Shown: positions 1 through 10,213, counted from the stretch's first letter. The stretch is DNA of 37,122 nucleotides from Chara braunii (GCA_003427395.1 BFEA01000437.1:141851-178972), one strand, 5' to 3'. The notes: generated by a model not told the origin, from the sequence alone. Program-made: numbers and translations.

Positions 1-26
1 AAAAAAAAAAACCAGCCCCATGGTTG

Positions 27-134
27 GGCCACGGCCGAGATGTCTCGGCCACACCCCAGACTGGCCGCGGCCGAGTTGTCTCGGCCACAACCCAGATTGG
101 CCACGGCCGAGATGTCTCGGCCACAGCCGAGATT
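27..134. repeat. 36-bp tandem repeat, three copies
   Basis: Three consecutive 36-bp units (27-62, 63-98, 99-134) each start with GGCC, followed by (A/G)CGGCCGAG and TGTCTCGGCCACA. Each unit contains the near-palindrome CGGCCGAGatgTCTCGGCC, so each could fold into a hairpin. They differ at a few positions. An A-run (1-11) precedes them at the window edge. No coding function is proposed. Confidence 0.85.
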
Positions 135-860
135 CGCAGGTACTACCCTTCACAGGCAAACGCGAAGTCTCAAGAGTAGCCTACTCGCAAGAAGTGGGAG
201 GCTCGGCGAACGGGAAAAAAGAAAAAGAAGAAATAAAAAAGTAAAGAAACGAGGAACTTCGAATCCACCTACGTGGGAAAGGCCCTCACCTCACGAGCGC
301 TTTGAGGAATGTATCTGGCCAGGAAGTGAGGAACATGAAACAGGTCATTTTCCTTTTTTGTTTCTTGTGTGAGGTCCTTGTAGAGCCCTGCCATCCAGGC
401 AGGGCGGATTCCACGAGGCAGCTAACTGTCTCCCTTCACTCAGTTCCAGACAAACACTGTAGCATCCTGTATAGGACCGCAATCACAGCATAAGGGATGT
501 TGTTTATTTTTTATTTTTTTTTTATCTGCTGTTCGTGGATAGACGAGGGCCCTGACTGAACTGCGCAGCCCGAGTTTTAACTGCAATTGAAACTCGGGCC
601 CTGACTAAACTGCTAAATCGCAGTTTCAAATGCAATTACAAACTGCTTTAGTGACTGCGCCATAGTTACCCCAAAAAAAAAAAGCCCTTGTGCAAGGCCA
701 CTATCCCCGTGGTGTGGGGAATTTTGGCACGATCGTCGCGCGGGGGAATCTTGTTGGATCTTTTTTTTTTTAATTTGAACTTTTAACTGATGTCAGGCCC
801 ATACGGGTTCTTGGAATTTCTTTTTGCAATTAGGACTTAAGTTAGGCTAGGAAATTGGGT
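135..860. other. Non-coding stretch with hairpins, no gene seen
   Basis: No recognisable gene. An 18-19 bp direct repeat containing GGGCCCTGACT occurs at 548-565 and 596-613. Between the copies lies a perfect-looking hairpin at 569-598, with arms CCCGAGTTTTAACTG and its near-complement. Several short A or T runs (515-531, 671-682, 761-770) break up the region. This resembles degraded inverted-repeat transposon sequence, but no element boundary could be fixed. Confidence 0.5.
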
Positions 861-1465
861 GCATCGTGATTTTTACCTGTAACTGCACGATGGTTCTTGC
901 TTGTGCGCGCTCTGCCGCGTCAGGGTTTGCGCTCTGGCTTTCCCGCGCCTTAATCTTACATGTAACTGTATTTCGCTTTTTGGCGAGCGCGAATGAAACT
1001 GTAATCTTCTCTTTCTTGATATCTTCTTCGCGCCCCTGCGCGCGCATATTCTTCCCGATCTTATTGGCCTTAGCGATGCATGACTGGATCGATGCGTGGA
1101 GAGTGGCTACGTCCCCCACGCCGTGGCCCGGCCATGCAGTCGTAGGCACTTCCTTCTTCCTTCCTCCTCCCCACTCAGACACAATCCCGGGTATCTCGCG
1201 TGGACGCTCACTCTATAAATTTGGCAAGCGCGATTAACTCACTCTCTAATGAATTTTGGAGTTAGCGTGGTCGAGAGGATCAGCTAACGGGCAGGAGCTG
1301 AGAAGAGAGAGTTGGGCGATCCGACGGGCTGGTGCTGGGTATGCAGGGTTGACGTGTGGCCGCGAAGGACTGTGGCACACGAGCGAACCTGTTTTTGGAT
1401 GCTCAGGCTAAGCAAGGTGACAACTCTGTGTAGGTGTGAGGCGACGGACTGCCCACATGGGGATG

Positions 1466-1468
<3 letters not shown>
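861..1468. other. No recognisable gene; possible TATA-like motif
   Basis: Open frames exist on both strands here (up to about 120 codons), but their translations match no family I recognise and look like chance. A TATAAAT motif lies at 1213-1219. It is isolated, with no gene assignable downstream, so it is noted only as a possible core promoter. Confidence 0.3.

Positions 1469-1528
<60 letters not shown>
1469..1528. repeat. (AG)30 microsatellite
   Basis: An uninterrupted AG dinucleotide run of about 60 bp. The Arg-Glu and Ser-Leu strings in overlapping open frames come only from this repeat and are not protein evidence. Confidence 0.97.
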
Positions 1529-1530
<2 letters not shown>

Positions 1531-2866
1531 GGGGAGTGTTGGAATGGTGTTTTTTTGTCAAGTCTTCTTAGTAATTTTTGGTTTCTGGCGCAAGTTGTTC
1601 TTGTTTTCGGATCAATCGCTTTTTGACATTTCTTTACCTCATGAATTGATGTGTGATTCTCTCCCCCGCCCCTTCCTCCCTCTGTCTGAACTGTCCACTG
1701 GTTTGATTGATTATCTGCGCTCGGTCCATGTATGAAAGATAGATGCATGCGTGTTTGTCGTTTTCCCGTGTGGATGTAATAGGGATGAGCATGCCAGTTG
1801 ATTAGACGCCTGTTTCACGCTAAGTCCGTCAGGGACATCTTCGAACCAACAGGTCAATGTACATGTACCCAAGATTGTGAATTACTGGCAACCCCCCCCT
1901 CTCCCCCCTTCTACCTGATTGACAAAAGATCCTGTGCACCCACGTGTACGCCCGACCGAAGAAGGTCGCCACGTAGATGTGTGTCTGTAGGACCTGCCCC
2001 CGATCCGGCCCTCCTTCCCTTTTCCTTTCACGACCAAGCACCCCGAATGTATGCAGTATGAATATCGAAACCCCTTTCCTGATCACTGACCGCGACTGCT
2101 TGAGGGATCGCGAATTTCGGGAGTATTGGGAGCCCACGTGTCTGTCTACCCAGGGCGGAACCTTTGGAGCTTCCATACCCGACGGGAACCGAGCGTATTT
2201 GTGAGTGGGATATTGGTTAGACCTTGGACCGTATACCCCATCTCCCTGAATATCCCAGCCCGTACACGTGTCAGATCATCGCTGAACCCGACATTGCTAT
2301 CCCGGAGACCGAATTCCCGCCCTATCACTGTATATTGCCTTTTAACTGCTTAATCGTTGCCCCTTGGCTGGCCCTCGCCCCCTGCTGGCCCCAACCCCCG
2401 TGCTCTTAGTGCCTGCAAGACCACACCTACTGAGCGTCGGGCTTCATCCGGCGAACCCACTCGGAAGCTGAGCTACGGGAACACAGCCTTCGGCTAAGAC
2501 CGGCCGCGTCGGATTCAGAGCTCTGCGATACTCGTCGGTGATGGGTATTGAACCAACGAGATAGCCATAGCATCCCTGCGGTACACAAAATACGGATCCG
2601 CCCTAGACGACGGGACCAACAGAGGTGATTGTCTCACTCCTCGAAGCCTAAAACAGAACCCCGTCCCTCGCCTACCCACTTACATTCATACCCCTGAAAC
2701 TTGGCACAGGAGATCTCAGTTCCGACCTGGGACTCCACCCCCACTTTCCTAAAATCCTTGGCACACCCCCTTTCGCGTACTTCCAGGCCCACTCCCACTC
2801 CCATCAGGAAGTCGCGCCGGCCCTGCCGGGCGTGAGGTTGGGCGTCACATACACCTGCGTAGTATT
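1529..2866. other. Non-coding stretch, nothing recognised
   Basis: No ORF with a recognisable product, RNA gene or clear repeat was found. The sequence is pyrimidine-rich on the + strand in parts (1880-2060, 2640-2800). Short TAGCTC- and GGTTCAA-like motifs near 2460-2560 (- strand) resemble Pol III boxes but are not spaced as in a tRNA. Confidence 0.4.
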
Positions 2867-3099
2867 TTGAAAAAGAAGGCCCCTACCGGTTCATGAATTT
2901 GGCGCTGTTTTCTGGCGCAAAAACAGCGCCAAATTCATCAACTGACAACCGGTAAATACAGGATAAGGGAGTTGTGGCCACGGCCCGAAGGCGCCTTTCA
3001 CCCAGGCTGAAGACATTTGGGCCGGTAGTACCAAACGCCCGAACTTTGGGCGACCAAAACAGAAAAGGTTTTGGCTGGGCTCTTTCTACAAATTATCCC
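2867..3099. mobile_element. Long-TIR element, family A, 5'-truncated copy
   Basis: This copy aligns over its length with the right parts of the elements at 4766-5194 and 10764-11364. It starts at the shared GTATTTTGAAAAAGAAGG segment and includes a hairpin whose arms contain GAATTTGGCGCTGTTTT / AAAACAGCGCCAAATTC. It ends in the family right terminus, which finishes AATTATCCC. No left terminus (GGGATAAT) is found upstream, so it is truncated. It provides an uninterrupted version of the site into which a U6 copy inserted in the 10764 element. Confidence 0.75.
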
Positions 3100-3136
3100 A
3101 AGATTGAGGCTTTGCCTGGCGGGCTGCTCGTCTCAT

Positions 3137-3532
3137 GGCATACTCACACTAGGACCTAAAATCCCAAATTCCCCAAAACAAAGGGTAGACTGGCCGTCAC
3201 ACAGATTTCCAAACCCCTAAATGCATTATTGGTGTGCCCATTTGTCAGCGGCATGGGAAGCCGCGGGGCAAGGGATTTTGCAGTCACCTCTTTTTAATTT
3301 TTTAAATTTTCTTCAAAATTGGGCAAAATGCGTTCACCAAAGAGATTGACAGAAATGACAGCTGCTCTGTGTGACCAGAGAAGCGCCAAATCCCCATTTT
3401 TCTCCACAGGGCCGCGACCTTGTCCTATTAGTAATTGTGAAGTAGTGTGACCACTAGTGTACCTAAAATCCCAAATTGGCCCTTCCCAAATCCACATATG
3501 TTGCGGATTTGGGGTCGCAGTGTGAGTATGCC
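3137..3532. mobile_element. Inverted-repeat element, family B (MITE-like)
   Basis: The left end GGCATACTCACACT (3137-3150) and the right end AGTGTGAGTATGCC (3519-3532) are exact inverted repeats. CTCAT flanks both sides (3132-3136 and 3533-3537) and could be a 5-bp target-site duplication. The inner right end (3476-3530) reappears inverted at 3848-3903. No transposase is encoded, so it would be non-autonomous. The superfamily is not assigned: a 5-bp duplication from one copy is weak evidence. Confidence 0.65.
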
Positions 3533-3847
3533 CTCATATAGGAATAATCAGGAATGCCAGTTTTAAAAAAGTTGTCGCAGCCTCCCAGTCCCTCCAAAAA
3601 ATTCTGACCACTGGGCAAGAGACAAAGAGATGCAGCTGTAAACCCTCCACCTTATACCCATCATCACATAACTACAATAAGGTTCATCCCTGGAGAGGCG
3701 ATAATACTCCTCTTCCTCTGAGTTGGGGACCGCTCTGCTCAAACGAGGCCATGCTGCTTGGGTCGGTGGTTTTCCAGCTGATGTCTCTCCACGGAGGGCT
3801 GCCATTCTTTGGCACTTGTGGAGAAGAAGGAATGAGGGCATACTAAG

Positions 3848-3903
3848 GGCATACTCACACTGCGACCCCAAATCCGCAAAATATGCGGATTTGGAAAGGG
3901 CCG
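3848..3903. repeat. Inverted copy of the family B right terminus
   Basis: This starts GGCATACTCACACTGCGACC and is close to the reverse complement of 3476-3532, including the internal ATCCGCAAAATATGCGGAT palindrome. No matching opposite end was found in the following 700 bp. It is either a one-ended remnant or an element with a diverged right end. Confidence 0.6.
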
Positions 3904-3995
3904 TTTTGAAGTTCTGGGCATGCTTCTGGTCGGACTGCTGTACCTTTTCGGATGGGACAAGGTCCGGCAGTGTCACACTTTTTCAGCTTCAAAAG

Positions 3996-4468
3996 GGCAG
4001 AAAAACACATGTGCGGGCAACAAAATCAGTTGTGGAGTTTGTAAAGGGCGATACTGGTAAAATTGGTTGTGGCCAAGGGCAGGAAAAAAAACATGTGCGG
4101 GCAACAAAATCGGTTGTGGAGTTTGAAAATGGTGAAACCGGTGAAAATGGTTGTGGCCAGCGTGTGATTTTGTTGCCCTTTTCAAACTCGGCGCGGGGGT
4201 AAAAATGCTTTTGTTGCTCTTTCGAACTCCGTATCCGAGCTTGTTGCCCGTGTATGACTTTGTTGCACTTTTCAGACTGGTTTGTGCCACAACCGAACTG
4301 ACCCGTCTTTTTACCGGCGTGCGATTTTGATGGCCTTTCCAAACTCGGCGCGGGGGTAAAAATGCTTTTGTTGCTTTTCTGAACTCCGCACGTGAGCTTG
4401 TTGCTCGTGTATGCCTTTGTTGCATTTTCAAACTGATTCGTGCCACAACTGAACTTACCCATTTTTTT
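3996..4468. repeat. Composite array of direct and inverted repeats
   Basis: Two forward units of about 82 bp (3996-4076, 4077-4160) share ACATGTGCGGGCAACAAAAT and GGTTGTGGAGTTTG. They are followed by two units of about 154 bp (4160-4313, 4314-4468) whose motifs (TTTGTTGCCC, TTTTCAAACTC, GTGCCACAAC) are the complement of the forward units. The whole region is therefore tandem within each half and inverted between halves, and could form a long hairpin. Open frames across it on both strands are repeat artefacts. Confidence 0.8.
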
Positions 4469-4557
4469 TTGTCCTTTTTTATGTAAAAAGTGCGACAGGC
4501 CTGAGATACCATCTTTGAAATGACCAGGCCCAGTTAACTCCGGAACTCTTTTCACTC

Positions 4558-4640
4558 GTCTGATTCCATTGGAGCTCCAACTGAGGTCTGTATTTCACTA
4601 GTACGTGAGTGTACCAATTGAGCTAGCCAAGTTGGTAAGA
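4558..4640 (-). other. Possible tRNA-like (SINE head) sequence
   Basis: On the minus strand, TAGCTCAATTGG (4613-4624) resembles a Pol III A box. About 35 bp further on, CAGTTGGAGCTCCA (near 4570-4583) occupies the place of a B box. The acceptor stem does not pair well, so this is not a functional tRNA. It may be a decayed SINE head. Confidence 0.3.
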
Positions 4641-4765
4641 TGACATCTTCCCAATTCTTTCGAAGATCATACAATTTTTTTGTTATTTTCCACCCCTGCA
4701 AGCATAGCCACCTCTACCGCCGGAGGCCCGCGGAGGGGCCGGCTAAGGCAAACACCAAGCATTTT

Positions 4766-5194
4766 GGGATAATTAGTAGAAAGCGCCCACGACAAAACTT
4801 TTTCGGTTTTGGCCGCCCATAGTTTAGACCCCAATGACTTCTATGTGGGGTACTACAGGCCCACGAGTCGGTCCAAGGGCCCTACCAGATCATGAATCTG
4901 GCGCAGAACAGCGCCAGATTCATTTTGATGTAAAAGAGGCGGAGGGTGGTACCGCTGAAGTATAGCCCACATAGGGTATTTTGAAAAAAAAGGGCCCTGC
5001 CGGTTCACGAATCTGGGGCAAACAAAGCACCAAATTCATGAACCGGTAAAAACAGGCCAAGGGAGCCGTGGCCACGGCACTAAGGCACCTTTCACCCATG
5101 GTGAAGACATTTTGGCCAGTAGTACCAAAGGGCCAAACTTTGGGCGGCCCAAACCGACAAGGTTTGGGTGTGCGCTCGTTCTACCAATTATCCC
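4766..5194. mobile_element. Long-TIR element, family A, complete copy
   Basis: The left terminus GGGATAATTAGTAGAA and the right terminus ending TCTACCAATTATCCC are inverted repeats. They extend inward about 85 bp through the conserved AAAACC(T)TTTTCGGTTTTGG block. Two internal hairpins (around 4895-4925 and 5010-5045) carry the GAATCTGGCGC motif. It contains no ORF of note and would need a transposase in trans. The flanks do not show an exact target duplication, so the superfamily is open. Confidence 0.75.
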
Positions 5195-7960
5195 AAGAAT
5201 TTTGCCAGTAGATGCATCTCCCATCGCCCCCCATAGAGTAACAGCACTGTGTGACGTGCACCTCACGCCCTGTGCTGTCTTTCGTTCGGAGTGCTAAAGG
5301 TGCGGAATGAAGGCCTAGAAAAACAGCAAGATGGGGTGTGCCAAGGTTTTTGGAAAATTGAGTGTGGGGACACAGACAGAACTGAAATCCCCCGTGTTGG
5401 CCCGATGAAGTAAGTCGGTTGCTTTCGCGCATCATGGGATGCGCGCGCGGGTACGGCGCGAAAAGAGAAAAATCCGAATTCAATCCAAAAAGTATTGTCG
5501 AGCTTCCCATCGTGCTACGGATCTTCGTTTAGAGCGGAAGGGCTTCGGCACACTCCGCGTATCCCGTTTCCGTATTAAGTCCCGACGCCGCTCGTGGGTC
5601 AGTTCCGAGTCCAACGTGGATGGTCTCAGTCGCGTGGCTCTTTCCTTGTGCTCATCTTCACTCCGTATCTGGTAGTGGAAGCCTTTCGATTCGTAGCGAT
5701 CGAAACGCTGGCACTCAGTGCACAGGGTTCGAGGCCAATGGGGCGCCACTGTCGTCCACGGAATGACGATCAGCTCGTAAATGGCAACAAGACTGAGTAG
5801 GGTGGAAAGTGCGTATCGATCATGACAAAGCCTGCATCCACGAACCCGGAACACCAATTTTCAGGAGGAAAGTAATATTGCCTGCCGATGCATGCGACAG
5901 CTTCCCGTACGTCCCACTCGCACACATGTGTCCTCTCCTCGTTCTAGGGGAAGGAGCATGTCGGCGAGGGAGATACGGAAGGTTGGCGCCCGATCGAGGA
6001 ACGACCGTTAGTCCACATGTCAATCAACCAGACGGAGTTTACACAAACCCTCGAGACGTCATCAAAAAGTACAAAAATAACTAACTAGTACCTTCCTTCC
6101 TTTGGTCACGAGAGAAGCAGCTTACGGAACCCGCACAATCATGCATTAATCGGGTTGGAGTTCTGAGGGATCAACCCGCGACTCGGTTTCAGTGGACCGA
6201 TCAACAAAAACACGAGGCGCCTAGCTTTTTCGAGGCTGCCTCATCGACGACCTGTTGATGTCGTACAGCATAAGGCAGATGGCATGCGCAGTGCCTTCAG
6301 AACCACAGATCTAAACACTCTTGCATTCTCGAACAAAATCCCGTCAAGCGCTGATTCTAATCAACACAAAAATACAAGCATCTCTATACATACATCCACT
6401 GTGGAAGGTGCGAAGATGACAAGGGTGCATTGGTCAGAAATCAACCGAGGGAATTGTACACACGCATCCACCGTTCACAAGACAAGAGGATTAAGACCTT
6501 GACATCTGGGGATTACCCAGGAAACTAATGGAAGAGTTCCGGAAGATGTTCTTCCTCACGAGAACTCTCGAGAGTTCGCTTTGGTTCACAAGAGGGACAA
6601 ACGCACAATGCATCGTCATTCAGGTCAGAGAGAGAGAGAGAGGGGTGGGAGGGATAGACGAGAAAAGCCGAGACAGAAGACACCAGAATTCGACAAGAGA
6701 GCATTCGGCTTCACAACCATGAACTCACCTCAGAAAAATGATCCGCAATCATGAAGGCGCATTCGCCATGAAATTCCAATAAGGCCCAAGGTCGATCATC
6801 CACTCAAATCCAATCACAAATCCTCATACCCGCACCGACGATCTCAGTCGTCGTGTGCTAACTGCCGCCACTGCGATCGTCACCCCGTTGGCGCAGATTC
6901 GACTCGGCTCGCCCGGATCCCACATTCCATCGTGGCGATCAAGCGCGCAGCCGACCAGACTACGGTCAGCCCGACAGGACTTTTCGACTCGCACCAAATG
7001 CATCACCTAGCCACTGCTTCCCGGAAGCTGGCTTGGGAGTGGAAAACGTAAGAGAGTTTTGCGGGCGCGTTTGCGGAATTTATAGTTGCGAGAAAGGAGA
7101 TAGATGGGGGAAGAGTCAGAGGGGAGATCGAGGTGTAAGGAGAGAAGGTTCAGCGAAAGGTGCTCAAAGGAAGCCATGTTGATCCTTCGGAACCCGATAC
7201 TTGGCCAATGAGATTCGTGGCGCAATAGGAAGATCCTCTTACTGAACGCGTCTGATTGGTGAGCCGGGGTGATCGGAAGATCAACCGGGCTTCGAGAGCG
7301 AGAAGAGGCGAGGCGCGAAAAGCAGCGCGAGACGGGTCCAAGATTCAGATGATCAAGAAAGGGAAGCAGGCGCGCAAAAAGCAGAGAGGGAAAAACAGTT
7401 GCGATAGGAGAAGGAGAAAAGGAGGAAGAGAGAGAGGAGAGAGTGCGGGGGAAGGATGGCGCGGGAAATAAGGAAGAGGAAGCTCGCATGCGCGGTGCCG
7501 ACAACAAGAGAAAAAGGCACCAATACAGTTACAGCTTCCCCTACACCAATTCAAAAATTGAAATCAACATATTCGCGCGCGAAAGTCGACGCGAAAAAAG
7601 ATAGTCCTATACCTATCCGTATTCTCACAAAATTCCTAGAGTTTTCTCCGTTGTGACCGAGAACATTCATGCAAGGAAAAAGATACGTCGGGCTCCGCTT
7701 ATTCCGTAATTCCTAACTGTCGAGCCCGATTTCCAGTGCGCTCGCTAAGGCGCACGACATTTCCCGTGCATTTCCCGAATTACAAAAAGCAGAATTCCTA
7801 GAATCAATAGAACTTCCAACAAATGGGGGCCCAAACAAGGCGCCTGAAATCAAGAAAAAGCGACGAGGGTCTTGTGGGGTCGACATGATACAAGCAGGGG
7901 GGTATTGGGTCAAGGGGTACGAAAGATAGCACGAGGTCGGGAAATGGTTCGTCACATAGT
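5195..7960. other. Long stretch without a recognised gene
   Basis: Open frames of up to 166 codons exist (for example 7007-7507 on the minus strand, Ser/Leu/Pro-rich over a GA-rich stretch; 5480-5857 minus). None contains a domain or motif I recognise. A short impure AG run lies at 6629-6642. The segment 5228-5245 (CCCCATAGAGTAACAGC) resembles part of the minisatellite unit near 8055. No RNA gene was seen. Confidence 0.4.
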
Positions 7961-8252
7961 CTATGGCCAGCACTCACACACCACACGCAACCCCACAATC
8001 GCACACACACACACACACACCCCGGATGGCCAAAGACCCTACCAATACCCACCACCCCCATAGAGTAATAGCGGTGTCTATGGCCAGCACTCACACACCA
8101 CACGCAGCCCCACACGCGCGCACACACACACGTGTCTCTTATACACATCTAGATGTGTATAAGAGACAGCTCACACACCACACGCAGCCCCACACGCGCG
8201 CACACACACACACACACCCCGGATGGCCAAAGACCCTACCAATACCCACCAG
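7961..8252. repeat. CA-rich minisatellite, interrupted by an adapter
   Basis: Repeats of a unit of about 115 bp contain TATGGCCAGCACTCACACACC, a (CA)n run, GGATGGCCAAAGACCCTACC and CCCCATAGAGTAATAGC. One full unit spans about 7961-8076, a partial unit 8079-8132, and another partial unit 8170-8252. The last two are separated by a synthetic mosaic-end junction (8133-8169), and the repeat sequence on its two sides overlaps. The repeat number in the genome therefore cannot be read from this assembly. Confidence 0.8.
8133..8169. other. Nextera/Tn5 mosaic-end junction adapter (artefact)
   Basis: TGTCTCTTATACACATCT (8133-8150) is followed directly by AGATGTGTATAAGAGACAG (8151-8169). These are two Tn5 hyperactive mosaic ends head to head, the layout of the circularisation junction in Nextera mate-pair libraries. 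The first base of the left end is lost. This is laboratory sequence, not genome sequence, so continuity across it is unsupported. Confidence 0.97.
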
Positions 8253-8317
8253 GGGGAGCGAGCAAACTATCTCAAATGGTTGGCACTCAGGGTACCCAGA
8301 AAAGGAAAAAAGACTGG

Positions 8318-8412
8318 AAAAGTCATAAAACCTCCCCGCGACGAAACCTTTGTATCCACCTTTGTATCCATTTCCCCCAAACGGGGAAAAAGGTGTCGCA
8401 GGAGCGTCGCGT
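8318..8412. repeat. Copy of foldback-element arm
   Basis: The segment around AAAGTCAT, CCTCCCCGCGACG, AACCTTTGTATCC and CCCAAACGGGGAAAAAGGTG matches the left arm of the inverted-repeat element at 22684-22924. Only this arm is present here, with a small internal duplication of CCTTTGTATCCA. Confidence 0.7.
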
Positions 8413-8921
8413 TTAGCTGCGACAGCTTTGTGACGACGAGGAGTCGTGGATTGTAAAAACATCCAGGGGTTGTTAGTCTTGTGCGCGGAGATGGCAGTTT
8501 TCCCGCCCAAACGGGAGGTGTTCATTGGCAAAAAGCATGTCGGCACAGCACACGGCGAGGCGCGGGACGTTAAGTTTACTATCGTCAAAAAAGTGTCATA
8601 GCTAACTAAACGCCCTAATTCCTCATGGGTCTGTTGGCGGGCAGAATAGGCCTTCGCATGGGCAACAGACGTGTGAAGCAGGCGGAGCAGGCCCAATGTG
8701 AAGCACTCACTTCGTGAAGAAGGCAGGGGTATTTACGCAACTCAACAGATGTACCAATTCGAAGACCCGTCATGGTGGTTGATGGCCCTCCTGCTGTGCC
8801 GATCGGACGGTGTCAAAAGTGTCCCAGTCAGTGGTGTGTAGGAAAAAAAAGTGGACCCTCGCAGACAAGATTTTCCCGCCTGCGCTCAGTATCATTTTCT
8901 GCTACTAAACCTTGCACGTGG
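8413..8921. other. No gene or clear repeat
   Basis: I see no protein family, RNA gene or well-bounded repeat here. Open frames of 60-185 codons overlapping from the left are dominated by the CA minisatellite and the adapter. Confidence 0.4.
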
Positions 8922-8983
8922 CCCCGGGGAAAAAGAATCGCAGGCCCCGAAATGAATTTTCGTTTCATTTTTGCTCCCTGGCT

Positions 8984-9082
8984 GGGGCAAGGTCAAACTT
9001 GCACAAATTAGGACATTTCGGCCGTTGATCTTTGCTATCTACGGTCAGTATCTCTTAATTCGTGCAAGTGGGACCTAGCCCC
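8984..9082. mobile_element. 99-bp palindromic element, copy 1
   Basis: The arms GGGGCAAGGTCAAACTTGCAC (8984-9004 and on) and its complement ending AAGTGGGACCTAGCCCC (9066-9082) flank a core containing GTTGATCTTTGCTATCTACG. A second 99-bp copy in the opposite orientation lies at 23042-23140. It is too short to encode anything. It is MITE-like, but no target duplication is evident. Confidence 0.75.
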
Positions 9083-9182
9083 TGGGCCCGTAAAGCCCTC
9101 CATGCCAAAATGGCGGGAAACTGTTTGGACCTAGCCCCTGGGCCCGTAAAGCCCTCCATGCCAAAATGGCGGGAAACTGTTT
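9071..9182. repeat. Perfect 56-bp tandem duplication
   Basis: Units 9071-9126 and 9127-9182 look identical base for base, each starting GGACCTAGCCCCTGGGCCCG and ending GGGAAACTGTTT. The unit begins inside the right end of the palindromic element. Complete identity implies a recent duplication or an assembly duplication. Confidence 0.9.
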
Positions 9183-9278
9183 TACAAGGTGCAAGAACGA
9201 CTCCAAAAGCCATTTTGGGACCTGGAGCAGCATTTTTTGCCCCGTTTGGGGGCAAATTAACACAAAGGTTTTGCTGGG

Positions 9279-10029
9279 GTTGGGGGCCAGGGGGGTGGTT
9301 ATAACTTTTTCCTGAAAAAGAATAAGTGCGCCATTCCGGCACTAAAAGCCACAAAAAAAATGAAAAAATTTTCCATCTTCTCCAGTCAGCGCGGCATTTC
9401 GCTGATCAGCGAGGGATGCGCACGGCAACAGCTTGGCCAAAGGAGCGCTTCTTTTTCCAACTAAACGGTCTGAAGGTGGAATCCACGTGGCTCTTCCACG
9501 TGGCGATTCCTCTCGTGGCTCTGGATGTCAGAAGAAGCAGCTGTACTGTGAGAGTGGCGGTGTGTAATCGGAAAAAAAAAGCGGCGGCGCGCGAGCTTCG
9601 CCTTCAGCTGGATTCTGTGTGTCACTCGCGGGGGATCACATCTAGAGAAAATAGAACTAGACAGACGGAGAGAGGGAATGACAAGCGGGCGACACGATTC
9701 ATGACCGAACCAAGCGGGAAAATGGAAGAAGCTGGCTGACGTGGAGGATAAGTGTAAAATGCATTTTGGCGGCAAATCCATAAATCTTTGGCCGACAACT
9801 TCAACTCGAGGTATGCCTCAATTCCAACCACCTTGTGAGGACAGGATGGCAATCTACTACACTAAGGTCATACTGAGTCTCACAGTAGGATATCTTCAAG
9901 CTGTGGAAGGAATTGCGGTCAGATACGTAGTACAGGAAAGTCCTGGTGCGAGTACGTCCTAACACCTCTGGTAAAACCGGGGGCTTCGTATTCATCAGAA
10001 ACATTTTTATTTTTATTCTTTCCCTCCTT
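9279..10029. other. No recognised gene
   Basis: Open frames on both strands (up to about 137 codons around 9326-9781) have no recognised motif. There are short A-runs and purine-rich segments. Nothing else can be supported. Confidence 0.4.
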
Positions 10030-10111
10030 AAATTTAGACCATTTTTCTTTATCAATCCGTGTCATCCCCGAACAGGGACCGTGCTAATCTTCTCTGTATT
10101 GTTGTCCCGAG
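10030..10111 (-). pseudogene. U6 snRNA-derived retropseudogene, diverged
   Basis: Read on the minus strand, the segment contains AATACAGAGAAGATTAGCA, then C(A)GGT(C)CCTG, GGATGACACG and AATGGTCTAAATTT, in the order of the U6 core and 3' end. About 15 bases after the 5' stem are missing and there are several substitutions. It is followed on the minus strand by an A-rich tail (AAAGAATAAAAATAAAAATG), as expected for LINE-mobilised RNA copies. No Pol III terminator or plant U6 promoter elements are seen. Confidence 0.75.
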
Positions 10112-10172
10112 AAATGTCAGAAAGATTTCCGATTTTAAGACCTCTGATTGCTGAGTTTATGTCCGTCACTTC

Positions 10173-10174
<2 letters not shown>

Positions 10175-10213
<39 letters not shown>

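Larger units (their letters stand above)
8922..9278. mobile_element. Nested remnants of a foldback element
   Basis: Degraded pieces of both arms of the 22684-type element are present. The left-arm part is at 8922-8960 (AAAAAGAATCGCAGGCCCCG) and the right-arm part at 9204-9278 (CATTTTGGGACCTGG, CCCCGTTTGGGGGCAA, ACACAAAGGTT). Between them lie the 99-bp palindromic element (8984-9082) and a 56-bp tandem duplication (9071-9182). The simplest reading is that a smaller element inserted into the foldback loop and the junction was then duplicated. Confidence 0.55.

Noticed and set aside
1312-1748. Open frames with long Arg-Glu or Ser-Leu strings
   Set aside because: Produced entirely by the (AG)30 microsatellite; the same holds at 10175-10226, 10642-10741 and 28167-28217.
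2450-2560. tRNA gene on the minus strand near 2460-2560
   Set aside because: TAGCTCAG and GGTTCAATACC motifs are present but in the wrong order and spacing for one tRNA.
3996-4468. A CRISPR-like array
   Set aside because: Only two units per orientation, spacers not distinct, and the context is eukaryotic repeat DNA.
7007-7507. A 166-codon minus-strand open frame as a real gene
   Set aside because: Ser/Leu/Pro-rich composition follows from a GA-rich stretch; no domain, no signal, and a frame of similar kind on the other strand.
8139-8696. A 185-codon minus-strand open frame
   Set aside because: Its ends run through the synthetic adapter and the CA minisatellite; the rest has no recognised motif.
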